Below are positions 1 through 8,704 of a stretch of 39,049 nucleotides of DNA, in pieces. A program made the translations under genes and the position numbers. Under the pieces are notes generated by a model that saw only the letters and a list, made by a program, of their open reading frames with translations, was not told the DNA's origin and ran no database searches. The stretch spans positions 1 to 39,049 of the forward strand of contig JADZFK010000054.1 of the NCBI GenBank assembly GCA_020849945.1, written 5' to 3'. The DNA is from Pirellulales bacterium. GTDB taxonomy: Bacteria > Planctomycetota > Planctomycetia > Pirellulales > Lacipirellulaceae. Each line of letters begins with the position of its first letter. Position 1 is the stretch's first letter.

Positions 1-2
1 AT

Positions 3-1205
3 GCGGATCATGCTGAAGCGACGATGATCGAGTTGAGCGAGAAAGCGCTCAAGAACATTGGATATCATCCGATCGAAGTTGCGCTCGGATCGTTTGAGAG
101 GACGGTGACGATGCCGGCGATTGTGGTGGAGCAGCCGGGGCGGAGCCAGGTGTATGTGACCTCGCCGATCACGGGGGTGGTGAGCGAGATTCGGGTGACG
201 TTGGGCCAGGCGGTGGAGTCTGGGAATACGATCTTTCGGGTTCGGTTGATCGGCGAAGACTTGGTCGGTTCGCAGCGAGAGTACTTGCGGGCGGTAGAGA
301 CGTTGGATGTGGTGAACCGAGAGATTCAGCGGCTTGAAGGGTTGGGGGAAGGGGTGATTGCGGGGAAGCGAGTGATCGAGCAGAAGTACGAGCAGCAGAA
401 GTTGGAGGCCACGCTGCGGGCGACGGAGGAGGCGTTACGGTTGCACGGTTTCAACGAGGAGCAGGTGAAGGAGATACGGACGTCGCGGAAGTTGTTGCAG
501 GAAGTATTGGTGCGGTCGCCCGATCATGTGCATGAAGAGGGGAGTGTGCCGAGGGATCATTTATTCCACGTGCAGAGGTTGCCGGTATCGGTGGGTCAGC
601 AGGTGGAGGCGGGGCAAGAGTTGTGCGTGTTAGCGGATCATTACGAGCTTCTTTTGGAAGGACAGGCGTTTGAGGGGGATGCGGCGCGGTTGCGTGAGGC
701 AGCCCGACAAGGCTGGGAAGTGACGGCGCGATTGTTGGGAGGCGGCGAGGGGAAGGAAGAAGTCCGCGGGCTGAAGCTGATTCATTTGGCGGATCATGTG
801 GACAAGGAGACGAGGGCGTTTCGATTCTACCTTCGGTTGCCGAACGAGGTGGTGTTGGATCAGGGTCAGCCGGGAGGCCCGCGGTACATGGAGTGGCGAT
901 ACAAGCCGTGGCAACGCGTGGAGTTGCGAGTGCCGGTGGAGCGTTGGGCCGAGCGGATCGTGTTGCCGGTGGACGGGTTGGTGGAGGAAGGCGCGGAGAC
1001 GTATGTGTACCGGCGCGAGGGGACGCATTTTGATCGGGTGGCGGTTCATGTGGAGTATCGGGACCGGCAATCGGTGGTGATTGCGAACGACGGCACGCTT
1101 TCGCCGGGCGACATGGTGGCGGGTCGCGGCGCGTACCAAGTTCACTTGGCGTTGAAGAATAAGTCGGGCGGCGGTGTGGACCCGCATCCGGGACACCATC
1201 ATTGA
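3..1205 (+). CDS. RND efflux periplasmic adaptor subunit (HlyD/CusB type), 5'-partial
   Basis: Periplasmic membrane-fusion subunit that would link an inner-membrane RND pump to an outer-membrane channel. The frame is open to the left edge, so the true start and probably the signal or lipoprotein peptide lie outside. The first ATG in the window (24) is likely internal. 400 residues are visible. Counting from that ATG, a lipoyl-like half (YVTSPITGVV) near residues 43-52 is followed by a charged helical hairpin (about 75-160), the second lipoyl half (LPVSVGQQVEAGQELCV) and beta-barrel and membrane-proximal segments. The C-terminus is His-rich (DPHPGHHH), which with the HME-like pump downstream hints at a metal cation substrate. 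That is inference. The pump gene follows after 138 bp, so the two are probably co-transcribed. Confidence 0.85.
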   Translation, partial: ADHAEATMIELSEKALKNIGYHPIEVALGSFERTVTMPAIVVEQPGRSQVYVTSPITGVVSEIRVTLGQAVESGNTIFRVRLIGEDLVGSQREYLRAVETLDVVNREIQRLEGLGEGVIAGKRVIEQKYEQQKLEATLRATEEALRLHGFNEEQVKEIRTSRKLLQEVLVRSPDHVHEEGSVPRDHLFHVQRLPVSVGQQVEAGQELCVLADHYELLLEGQAFEGDAARLREAARQGWEVTARLLGGGEGKEEVRGLKLIHLADHVDKETRAFRFYLRLPNEVVLDQGQPGGPRYMEWRYKPWQRVELRVPVERWAERIVLPVDGLVEEGAETYVYRREGTHFDRVAVHVEYRDRQSVVIANDGTLSPGDMVAGRGAYQVHLALKNKSGGGVDPHPGHHH

Positions 1206-1343
1206 GAAGAATGGTCGGGATTGCGGGAATTGCGGAAGTGTTGGGAAGAGGCGCGGGGGCGGGGGGCGCGCTCCGCTCCGCTGAGCCTCCGCGTCGCGGG
1301 TAAACGGGGATGGGGTTTGGGGTAACACAAACAAGGATGATTC

Positions 1344-4300
1344 ATGTTAAACGCGGTGATTCGGTTTTCGCTTCAGAATCGGTTGCTGTTGTTGGCGGCG
1401 ACGATTTTTTTGCTTGTGTTTGGCGCGGTGCAGACGTTGCAGTTGCCGATCGACGTGTTTCCAGATTTGAATCGGCCGCGGGTGGTCATCATGGCGGAAG
1501 CGCCGGGCATGGCGCCCGAGGAAGTGGAGACGTTGATTTCATTTCCGTTGGAAACGGCGCTGAACGGCGCGACCGGCGTACAGGAGGTGCGGAGCAGCTC
1601 GGCCGTGGGGTTGGCGGTGGTGAACGTGGAGTTCGATTGGGGGACAGACATTCTGGACGATCGGCAGGTTGTGAACGAGCGGATGTCGATGGTGGCCGAC
1701 CGGATGCCGGAGGGGATACGGCTTCAGCTTGCGCCGACATCGTCGATCATGGGACAGATTCAGGTGGTGGGATTGGTGAGCGACGGGGCGAAGACCTCGC
1801 CGATGGAATTGCGGACGCTGGCGGACTGGGTCGTGAGGCAGCGGCTGTTGACGATCCGGGGCGTATCGCAGATTTCGGTGATGGGTGGCGAGCGGAAGCA
1901 GTTACAGGCGTTGGTGAATCCGCAGGAGATGCTTCGCTATGGTGTGACATGGGAGGACATTCGGGAGGGGCTTCGGGCGAGTAACCAGAATTCGGCGGGC
2001 GGGTATCTCGATCAGCAGGGTCCGAACGAGGTTCTGGTGCGTTCGCTGGGGCGGGTGAAAACCGTTCACGAACTTGGTCGGGTGGTGGTGAAGTCGCGGG
2101 AAGGGCAATCGGTGCTGCTTTCGCAAGTGGCGCGGGTGGTGGAGGGGCCGGAGAAGAAACGCGGAGATAGCGTGGCGTACCAGCGAAACGCCTCGGGAGC
2201 GTATGAGGGGGGGGCGGCGGTCGTGCTAACGATTACGAAGCAACCGGGCGCGGATACGCGCAAGGTGACGGACGATGTGAACAAGGCGTTGGCGGAGCTT
2301 GCCACGGCGTTGCCGGCCGACGTGCGCGTGATGCCCGACCTGTACGAGCAGAAGTCGTTTATCGACATGGCGATTCGGAACGTGCTGGAAGCGTTGCGGG
2401 ACGGGGGTATCTTGGTTGTGATCATCCTGTTCTTGTTCTTGATGAACGTGAGGACGACGCTGATCACGCTGTTGGCGATACCGCTTTCGCTTGTGGTGAC
2501 GACGCTGGTGTTCGCGGCGTTTGGGATGTCGATCAACACGATGACGCTGGGTGGGCTGGCCGTGGCGATCGGAGAGTTGGTGGATGATGCGATCGTGGAC
2601 GTGGAGAATATTTTTCGGCGATTGCGAGAGAATCGGCACAAGCCCAGGCCGATTCACCCGTTGCAGGTGGTGTTTCAGGCGAGCGCCGAGGTGCGGAACT
2701 CGATCGTGTACAGCACGGTGATTGTGGTATTGGTGTTCGTGCCGTTGTTTGCGCTTTCGGGGATGGAGGGCCGGCTGTTTACGCCGTTGGCGGTGGCGTA
2801 CATCGTATCGATTTTGGCATCGTTGGTGGTGTCGCTGACGGTGACGCCCGTTTTTTCTTACTGGCTTTTGGGCAACGCGCGGCTGGTGGAGCGAGAAAAG
2901 GACGGCCTGTTGTTGCGTGTGCTGAAGTGGGTTGCCGAGCGAGTGATTCGGTTTAGTTTGAAGTTGCCGATACCGGTACTGGCGGCCACGGCGGTTGGCG
3001 TTTTGGCGGCGGGAGTGTGGTTGCTGCGGCTGGACCGCGATTTTCTTCCGCCATTCAACGAAGGGGCGGTGCAAATTAACGTGGTGCTTCCGCCGGGTGC
3101 TTCTCTGGCGAAGACGATGGAAGTTTCGGCCCAGGCGGACCAGCGACTACAGCAACTGGAGGATATTGAATCGTTTGTGCGGCGGACGGGCCGCGCGGAG
3201 CTGGATGAGCATGTGATGGATGTGAACGTTTCGGAGATTATCGCAACGATCGATCCGGACACGCGGCACACGCGGCAGGAGGTCATTGATGAGATCAGCG
3301 AGGCGTTGGCGGTGGCGGATATACCGGGAATTGTGACGTCGGTGGAGCAGCCCTTGGCGCACCTGATATCGCACATGCTTTCTGGCGTGAAAGCGCAGGT
3401 GGCGGTGAAATTGTATGGCGATGATCTGGACGAATTGCGTCGGCAGGCGGAGGCAATCAAGAAAGCCATTGCCGACGTGCCCGGCGTGCGCGATCTGCAG
3501 GTCGAACAGCAGACGCTGATCCCTCAACTGCGGATCGAAGCGGATGGGCATGAACTCGAGCGCCATGGGCTGCGTCGGCTAGACGTGAACGAGTTGGTCG
3601 CCCTTGCCATGCAGGGCGAAGTGGTTTCGGAAGTGCTCGACGGCCAGCGGACGTTCGACCTGGTGATGCGGCTCGATGAACCGCATCGCGAGGATGTGGA
3701 CGCGCTGAGGCGGTTGGTGATCCACACGCCGACGGGCGGGCAAGTGAAGCTGGAGGACGTGGCTCGAATCTACATGGCGACCGGGCCGAACGCGGTGAGC
3801 CGCGAGCAAGTTCGCCGGCGGATCGTGGTGCAGTGCAACGTGAGTAACCGGGGTTTGGTGGACGTGGTGGAGGAGATCAAAAGCCGGCTGCGGCCGCTGG
3901 AAAAGGCGTTGCCGACCGGTTACTTCGTGACGTATGGCGGCCAGTTCGAAAGCGAGCAAACGGCATCGCGGACGATCGGCGTGTTGTTTGTGGTATCGCT
4001 GATAGGGATCTTCTTGGTTTTGTTCAAGATGTTTCGGACGGTGAACCTATCGCTGCAGGTGATGGCCGCGTTGCCGATGGCGTTCATTGGGGCCGTGGCG
4101 GCGCTGGTTATCACGGGGCAGACGCTGACCGTGGCGGCGATGGTTGGGTTCATCGCGCTGGTGGGGATCGCTTCGCGCAACGGGATTTTGCTGTTGAACC
4201 ACTACTTGCACCTGGTGAAGTACGAGGGCGAAGGTTGGACGAAAGAGATGATCATCCGCGGTGGGCTCGAGCGGTTGGCACCGGTGCTGATGACGGCGTT

Positions 4301-4538
4301 GTGCGCGGGGATCGCGCTGATTCCGCTGACGTTGGCGGCCGGCGAACCGGGGAGAGAACTGCTGTATCCGGTGGCCACGGTGATCGTCGGCGGGTTGGTG
4401 AGTTCGACGCTGCTGGATTTCTTCGTTCACCCCGCCCTGTTTTGGACGCTTGGACTCAACGCGGCGCGGCGGGTCGTCGAGGCCGAGGAACAGCGCGTGC
4501 CGCTGGTGGATGTGGAGGAGTTTGGGGAGGCGCGGTGA
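1344..4538 (+). CDS. RND efflux pump, inner-membrane permease (CusA/CzcA/AcrB superfamily)
   Basis: Proton-driven inner-membrane pump, 1064 residues, the usual RND length. TM1 is at about residues 10-30 (LLLLAATIFLLVFGA), followed by the first periplasmic porter domain (PIDVFPDLNRPRV). TM2-TM6 follow, with the acidic TM4 motif GELVDDAIVDVEN. The second periplasmic domain and TM8-TM12 include GIASRNGILLLNH. The paired acidic TM4 residues fit proton relay. The sequence resembles heavy-metal (HME) pumps more than drug pumps, but I cannot fix the substrate. AAGGATGATTC just before the ATG gives a reasonable ribosome site. The adaptor is immediately upstream, and no outer-membrane TolC-like gene is in the window. 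A repeat-rich stretch starts right after the stop. Confidence 0.93.
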   Translation: MLNAVIRFSLQNRLLLLAATIFLLVFGAVQTLQLPIDVFPDLNRPRVVIMAEAPGMAPEEVETLISFPLETALNGATGVQEVRSSSAVGLAVVNVEFDWGTDILDDRQVVNERMSMVADRMPEGIRLQLAPTSSIMGQIQVVGLVSDGAKTSPMELRTLADWVVRQRLLTIRGVSQISVMGGERKQLQALVNPQEMLRYGVTWEDIREGLRASNQNSAGGYLDQQGPNEVLVRSLGRVKTVHELGRVVVKSREGQSVLLSQVARVVEGPEKKRGDSVAYQRNASGAYEGGAAVVLTITKQPGADTRKVTDDVNKALAELATALPADVRVMPDLYEQKSFIDMAIRNVLEALRDGGILVVIILFLFLMNVRTTLITLLAIPLSLVVTTLVFAAFGMSINTMTLGGLAVAIGELVDDAIVDVENIFRRLRENRHKPRPIHPLQVVFQASAEVRNSIVYSTVIVVLVFVPLFALSGMEGRLFTPLAVAYIVSILASLVVSLTVTPVFSYWLLGNARLVEREKDGLLLRVLKWVAERVIRFSLKLPIPVLAATAVGVLAAGVWLLRLDRDFLPPFNEGAVQINVVLPPGASLAKTMEVSAQADQRLQQLEDIESFVRRTGRAELDEHVMDVNVSEIIATIDPDTRHTRQEVIDEISEALAVADIPGIVTSVEQPLAHLISHMLSGVKAQVAVKLYGDDLDELRRQAEAIKKAIADVPGVRDLQVEQQTLIPQLRIEADGHELERHGLRRLDVNELVALAMQGEVVSEVLDGQRTFDLVMRLDEPHREDVDALRRLVIHTPTGGQVKLEDVARIYMATGPNAVSREQVRRRIVVQCNVSNRGLVDVVEEIKSRLRPLEKALPTGYFVTYGGQFESEQTASRTIGVLFVVSLIGIFLVLFKMFRTVNLSLQVMAALPMAFIGAVAALVITGQTLTVAAMVGFIALVGIASRNGILLLNHYLHLVKYEGEGWTKEMIIRGGLERLAPVLMTALCAGIALIPLTLAAGEPGRELLYPVATVIVGGLVSSTLLDFFVHPALFWTLGLNAARRVVEAEEQRVPLVDVEEFGEAR

Positions 4539-4570
4539 TTGGCGGGGTATTCACCACGGGTCGGAGTATT

Positions 4571-4796
4571 CACCACGGAGCACACAGAGTACACGGAGGA
4601 AGAGTTGGTTTTTCAGTTTTCAGTGGTCAGTTTTGAGTGGTCAGTTTTCAGTTTTGAGTGGTCAGTTTTCAGTTTTCAGTGGTCAGTTTTCAGTGGTCAG
4701 TTCGGAAATGAGGCAATTTGAAATGGTCAATTTACAATGATAGATTGGCTTTTCTGTATTCTTCGTGTCTCGGTGCGCTCCGTCGTATCGTCGTGG
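4571..4796. repeat. Heptamer-array element H1 (TCAGTTT/TCAGTGG units)
   Basis: From about 4613 to 4695 the sequence is a run of 7-bp units: TCAGTTT, TCAGTGG and TGAGTGG, about a dozen copies in strict register. On the left is CACCACGGAG followed by ACACGGAGGAAGAGTTGG. On the right is CAATGATAGATTGGCTTTTC followed by a TCTTCGTGTCTC segment. The element at 30591-30729 has the same flanks around different heptamers, so both appear to belong to one repeat family. The unit length is not a multiple of three and no ORF runs through convincingly. Confidence 0.8.
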
Positions 4797-4834
4797 AGCG
4801 TTCGTTCGAGGAGTGCTTGCATGGTGAGCGTAAC

Positions 4835-4884
4835 GTGGCACGGACTTTAGTCCGTGATTTGTACGGACTGAAGTCCGTACCACG
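4835..4884. repeat. REP-like palindrome doublet (CACGGACT family)
   Basis: Two palindromes lie 4 bp apart in opposite orientation: CACGGACTTTAGTCCGTG (4839-4856) and GTACGGACTGAAGTCCGTAC (4861-4880). They are bracketed by GTGG on the left and CCAC on the right. The pair resembles a REP/BIME doublet. The same palindrome recurs at 19691, 22953, 23233, 27621 and 27644, and in degenerate form near 36431. Either hairpin could also act in 3'-end formation of the converging genes. Confidence 0.8.
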
Positions 4885-4900
4885 CACGTCTTGTGCCTTC

Positions 4901-6331
4901 CTAGGTTTGCAAGGCCCGTAGTAGGCCGGTGGCTTTGTGCCAGGTTTCGTCGTATTCGAGTTGGGGCGAGGATTGGGCGACGATGCCGCCGCCGACGGGG
5001 AGTTGCCACCAGTTGCGGGCGGCGGTGACGGTTCGGATGAGGATGTTCGAGTCGCATTGATTGCCGGGGCCGAGGTAGGCGAGCGAGCCGCAGTAGGGTC
5101 CGCGGGCGGTGGGTTCGAGTTGGGCGATGATCTGCATGGCGCGGATTTTAGGCGCGCCGGTGACGGAGCCGCCGGGAAAGGCGGCGCGGAGGACTTCGAG
5201 CGGGGTTGCGTCGCGGCGAATCGTGCCTTCCACCACCGAGACGAGGTGCTGCACGTACTCGTAGGTTTCCAGGCCGCAGAGTTGCGAGACGCGGACGGAG
5301 CCTGCCTGGCAGGTTCGAGAAAGGTCGTTGCGCAGGAGATCGACGATCATGGTATTTTCGGCGCGGTCCTTGCTGCTGGCGAGGAGTTCGTCGGCGGCGA
5401 AGAGGTCGGCCTCGGGGCGTTTGGCGCGGCCGCGAGTGCCTTTGATCGGGCGGGTTTCGACGTGATCGCCCGCGATGCGAATGAAACGCTCGGGCGAGGC
5501 GCTGGCGAGTTGCCAATCGCCGCCGTCGAGGAAGCCGGCAAAGGGGGCTGGGTTGCGGTCTCGGAGCCTGCAGTACAGATCGATGGCGTTGGAGCCGGCG
5601 GGGTGAAGGAGTCGCTGCGCGAGGTTGACTTGGAAGATGTCGCCGGCGTGGATGTAGTCGATGGCAAGCTGCACGGCTTCGAGGTAGGCCTGCTTCGAGA
5701 AGTTGCTCGTGAGGTGTTCGTGGCCGGGGATGCGGAATTGTCGGGCGAGCGCGTCGGTGGGGAGCGGCGCGCGGACGGGTAAAACGGTATGCGCGGCGTG
5801 AAGCGAGGCGTGGGGCGAGGAGAGCGTCGAGCGGAAGAAGGCCAGCCGGGCGGCTGCATGCTGGCGGCGAGTTTGCGGGTCGTTGTGCGGCCAGCCCTGC
5901 GAGATCAGCCAGGCCGCGCGATCGCAGTGGTCGATGGCGACGACGACGTCGTACAACCCGAGGGCAAGCGCGGGGAGTTGGAATTCATCGAATGCGGCGG
6001 AAGGCACACGTTCGAGCGATTGAGCAAGCTCATAGCCGAAGAGGCCCGCCCAGCCGCCTTGGAATGGCGGCAGCTCGGGCACGTGGTCGCGGGGCAGGGT
6101 GGCGAGCCGGTCGTCAAGTTGGGCCAGTGCAAGGTTGTTGCCGGGCGGCCATTCGAACCACTCGACCGGATCGGCGGCGATGAACGAGTATCGCCCTAGC
6201 GTGGGGTGCCGCATTGCGCTATCGAAGAACACAACGTGCGGCAACGCGCTAAGCCGGCGGAAGAGATCGACCGGCGGCACGTTGGGATCGAGCCGTTCGA
6301 CGAGCGGCAGTGGAGGGGGAGGGGGGGGCAT
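4901..6331 (-). CDS. pabB: Aminodeoxychorismate synthase component I (PabB)
   Basis: Chorismate-utilising enzyme that makes 4-amino-4-deoxychorismate for p-aminobenzoate, the precursor of folate and methanopterin. 476 residues: an N-terminal TrpE/PabB domain, then the chorismate-binding domain. Visible motifs are AGDIFQVNLAQR, RPIKGTRGR (Lys297), SKDRAENTMIVDLLRND and FPGGSVTGAPK. PabB typically has Lys in the PIKGT motif, where TrpE has Ala (PIAGT). This is why I call PabB rather than anthranilate synthase. No glutamine amidotransferase (PabA) domain or gene is present. The next two genes on this strand encode a dihydropteroate-synthase-like protein and an SDR, which supports a pterin role. 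The N-terminus is unusually proline-rich (MPPPPPPLPL), so the start is slightly uncertain. Confidence 0.92.
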   Translation of the reverse strand: MPPPPPPLPLVERLDPNVPPVDLFRRLSALPHVVFFDSAMRHPTLGRYSFIAADPVEWFEWPPGNNLALAQLDDRLATLPRDHVPELPPFQGGWAGLFGYELAQSLERVPSAAFDEFQLPALALGLYDVVVAIDHCDRAAWLISQGWPHNDPQTRRQHAAARLAFFRSTLSSPHASLHAAHTVLPVRAPLPTDALARQFRIPGHEHLTSNFSKQAYLEAVQLAIDYIHAGDIFQVNLAQRLLHPAGSNAIDLYCRLRDRNPAPFAGFLDGGDWQLASASPERFIRIAGDHVETRPIKGTRGRAKRPEADLFAADELLASSKDRAENTMIVDLLRNDLSRTCQAGSVRVSQLCGLETYEYVQHLVSVVEGTIRRDATPLEVLRAAFPGGSVTGAPKIRAMQIIAQLEPTARGPYCGSLAYLGPGNQCDSNILIRTVTAARNWWQLPVGGGIVAQSSPQLEYDETWHKATGLLRALQT

Positions 6332-6340
6332 GGGGATTTT

Positions 6341-6505
6341 GGATTGCGGATTGCGGATTACGGATTACGGATTGACCGCCGCGGCGGGTGAACTCCTTGC
6401 GGATTGCGAATGGCTACGGGTATTGGCGGTAGATGCGGCGTAGCCGCCGCCGCCAACAACTAACAACTCGCAACTCGCAACTCGCAACTCGCAACTCGCT
6501 CTTCG
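6341..6505. repeat. Heptamer-core-heptamer element H2
   Basis: On the left are GGATTGC/GGATTAC heptamers (6341-6375). A core of about 78 bp (6376-6454) contains CTACGGGTATTGGCGG and GCGGCGTAGCCGCC. On the right are CAACAAC, TAACAAC and five TCGCAAC heptamers (6454-6503). The core is the reverse complement, at roughly 85% identity, of 10889-10968, which also lies between heptamer arrays. The element fills the gap between pabB and the DUF6513 gene and ends a few bases from the latter's stop codon. Confidence 0.85.
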
Positions 6506-6510
6506 GGCGT

Positions 6511-7920
6511 TTATGTTTCCGGTTTGTTGTGGTGTTGAAGGCGTTCGTTGTGTTGTTTGGGTTGGGTGAGGTAGCCCCAGGTGAGAGGTTCGTCTTGTTG
6601 GTATTGTTTGCCGAGGGCGATGGCCGTGGCGGCTTTGCACAGTTCGTAGCCCAGGTAGAAGGCGTGGGCGGGGTTCAGGTTCTTTGGTGGCGAGCCTTGC
6701 GGGCCGGTTTGTCGCAGGCGATCGAACAGGAGAAACGGGTCGGCATCGTGCAGGTGCAAATGGTGGCTGACGAGGTGCGTTTCGCCTTGCGCGGTGAAGA
6801 TGCGGTAGTTGGAATCCTTGATCTCGGTGGCGAGTCGGTCCAAATCGTCGGGCGAGGGTTCACAGGGGGCGGGGTCGCGGAGCAGGATGAGGCGCGGCTC
6901 GACGTGTTTGGGCAGCACGCGATGTTGGTGGGCGTAGTGGACGAGTCGGCGAGCGAGATCGCACTCGCGGACGCTGGATCGCGCCCAGTTGATGACTTGG
7001 GTGGTGAGGACGCTGCGGATGCCGAGTTCCTGTGAGAAGCCGAGGAGCAGGGTGTTGATCGGAGCGGAATCGGCATCAGTAAGTTCGGTGAGGTTGCCGA
7101 TGCCCATCATGATTTCGGCATCGGGGTAACGTTCGCGCACGAGCAGGTAGCGGTGAAGGCTTTGGGCGAAGCCGAAGCCGATAGGTTCGAGCACGGGGTC
7201 GATGCGTAAGCGGACGCCGTGGGCGGCGAGGGTGTTGATTGAATCGTCGAGGCCGGCGAGGGTGTGGGGTTCGTCGGGGATGACGACGACTTCGCAGCCC
7301 CAATCGGGTGCGGCATCGCGATTCGAGCTGTTGACGGAAAGAACGAGTTCGGCGCCGGCACGGGTGGCGGGCCCGATTTCGCGGGAGTCGGTGCTATCGA
7401 CGGAAACGCGGTGGCCGTCGTCGCGCAGGGCGCGGACGGCCTCGGCGATGCCACGCCACGGGCCGCCGGGTTCGCAACCGAGATCGATCGCGTCGGCGCC
7501 ATCGGTGGCGAGTTGGCGAGCTGTGGCGCGGATATCGGCCAGCGTTCGCCGTGGGCAGTGGTTGATCTCGGCGATGATTTCGATGGAATAATCGCCGTAG
7601 TTAGTGGGCGGGGGGACGCGGCCGAAGAAGGCGGGAAGTTCGCGGAGATCGCGTGGGCCGCGTTCGACGTTCGCGCCGGTGGCGGTGGCGATGGGTGCGA
7701 GATCGCCTTGGCAGTATCCGGGCACGAGGACGCGGTTCACGCCCGCGATGCGTTGGATATGGCGGGCGATCCAATCGGGTGTCATGAGCGCGGCGACGGT
7801 GATGGGGAGGACGTCGATCGAGAAATCGAAGTTCCGATCGCGCGCAAGAGGGGGGACGATTTCGCCGAGGGCGTGCTGGGCAAGGCGGCCGGTAACGAAT
7901 TGGAGATGATCGCGCGCCAT
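6511..7920 (-). CDS. Dihydropteroate synthase-like protein (DUF6513/TIGR00284 type)
   Basis: Predicted pterin-binding protein of 469 residues. The N-terminus (HLQFVTGRLAQHALGEIV; VLVPGYCQGDL) matches my recollection of the DUF6513 domain. The middle (DGADAIDLGCEPGG, then RVSVDSTDSREI) looks like the TIM-barrel core of dihydropteroate synthases. Homologues are known from methanogens and from bacteria with tetrahydromethanopterin-linked C1 pathways, planctomycetes included. The exact reaction is unproven. The open frame extends to 8100, but ATG at 7920 (MARDHLQFVTG) starts the conserved part and sits 19 bp after the SDR stop, so I chose it. It probably forms an operon with the SDR gene and perhaps pabB. 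Confidence 0.85.
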   Translation of the reverse strand: MARDHLQFVTGRLAQHALGEIVPPLARDRNFDFSIDVLPITVAALMTPDWIARHIQRIAGVNRVLVPGYCQGDLAPIATATGANVERGPRDLRELPAFFGRVPPPTNYGDYSIEIIAEINHCPRRTLADIRATARQLATDGADAIDLGCEPGGPWRGIAEAVRALRDDGHRVSVDSTDSREIGPATRAGAELVLSVNSSNRDAAPDWGCEVVVIPDEPHTLAGLDDSINTLAAHGVRLRIDPVLEPIGFGFAQSLHRYLLVRERYPDAEIMMGIGNLTELTDADSAPINTLLLGFSQELGIRSVLTTQVINWARSSVRECDLARRLVHYAHQHRVLPKHVEPRLILLRDPAPCEPSPDDLDRLATEIKDSNYRIFTAQGETHLVSHHLHLHDADPFLLFDRLRQTGPQGSPPKNLNPAHAFYLGYELCKAATAIALGKQYQQDEPLTWGYLTQPKQHNERLQHHNKPET

Positions 7921-7939
7921 GAGAGCGATTTGTGGTTCG

Positions 7940-8704
7940 TTAGGATGCACGGCCGCCGTTGACGGGGATGACCTGTCCTGTGATGAATTGAGCGGCAGGG
8001 GAAACGAGGAAGCACGCGGCGTGGGCCACGTCATCGGGTTCGCCCCAGCGTTTGAGGAGGGATTCTTGTCGAGCGCGTTGTTGCCACGTTTCGCTGGCAA
8101 GGTGGCCCCACGTGGTGCGAATCCATCCAGGGGCGAGGCAGTTGACGCGGACGTGTGGGGCGAACGATTTGGCGAGGCTTTGGGTGGCGGCCATCACGGC
8201 TCCTTTGGTGGCGGCGAAGAACTCGCCGCTATCGCCGGCCATGCCGGTATCGGCCTGATCCCATCCCATGTTGAGCAAGACGCCGGAGCGGCGGTGGGCC
8301 ATCCGCTTGCCGACCGCGCGACTTAGCCGTAACGTGGCAACCACATCGACGCGCCAGAGCGTTTCGAGCTTCTCCTCGAAGGGGAGGGACGCGGCGGGGC
8401 CGGTCAGTACGTCGGCGCCGGCGTTGTTGATCCAGATGTCGATTGGTTTCCATGCCCATGCCCGCTCGACGAGTTGGTCTTGAGCGGCTGGGGCGGCCAG
8501 GTCGGCAAGCGACGTGAGGCACGCGCGGCCAAATTCTCGCACGGCTTGAGCGACTTCCTCGAGCCCCGTGGCGTTCTGCCGGGCGTGTAGGCACAAGTTC
8601 GCCCCGGCGAGTGCCAACTCGAGCGCGATGGCACGGCCAATGCCGCTCGACGCGCCCGTAACAACCGCCGTCAGGCCGGCGAGGGAATCTGTGTAGTGAG
8701 CCAT
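7940..8704 (-). CDS. SDR-family protein lacking the canonical catalytic Tyr and Ser
   Basis: Short-chain dehydrogenase/reductase fold, 254 residues from ATG 8704 (MAHYTDSLAGL). The longer frame to 8884 adds an unlikely leader. The cofactor motif TGASSGIG (residues 16-23), the NNAG motif (93-96) and a C-terminal TGQVIPVNGG are present. The active-site YxxxK reads FAATK (163-167), with codon TTC for the usual Tyr. The strand that normally ends in the catalytic Ser reads LLNMGWDQ. So NAD(P) binding is likely, but classical SDR catalysis is doubtful. It is first in a likely operon with the dihydropteroate-synthase-like gene and pabB. A pterin reductase or a non-catalytic partner are both possible. 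The family call is firm and the role is inference. Confidence 0.88.
   Translation of the reverse strand: MAHYTDSLAGLTAVVTGASSGIGRAIALELALAGANLCLHARQNATGLEEVAQAVREFGRACLTSLADLAAPAAQDQLVERAWAWKPIDIWINNAGADVLTGPAASLPFEEKLETLWRVDVVATLRLSRAVGKRMAHRRSGVLLNMGWDQADTGMAGDSGEFFAATKGAVMAATQSLAKSFAPHVRVNCLAPGWIRTTWGHLASETWQQRARQESLLKRWGEPDDVAHAACFLVSPAAQFITGQVIPVNGGRAS

Larger units (their letters stand above)
4539..4900. other. Gene-free convergent region between RND pump and pabB
   Basis: This 362-bp stretch between two converging genes has no credible ORF. It holds a heptamer-repeat element (4571-4796) and a doublet of the CACGGACT-type palindrome (4835-4884), annotated separately. GTATTCACCACGG occurs twice in direct orientation at its left end (about 4554 and 4567). 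Confidence 0.8.

Noticed and set aside
630..1334. Long minus-strand frame opposite the RND adaptor
   Set aside because: Arg/His/Pro-rich shadow frame with no domain, opposite a well-supported gene.
2226..3074. 282-residue minus-strand frame opposite the RND pump
   Set aside because: His/Gln/Arg-rich composition typical of an antisense shadow; the plus strand encodes a clear pump.
4901..6331. Anthranilate synthase (trpE) assignment
   Set aside because: The PIKGT lysine motif and the pterin-gene neighbours favour PabB; there are no other trp genes nearby.
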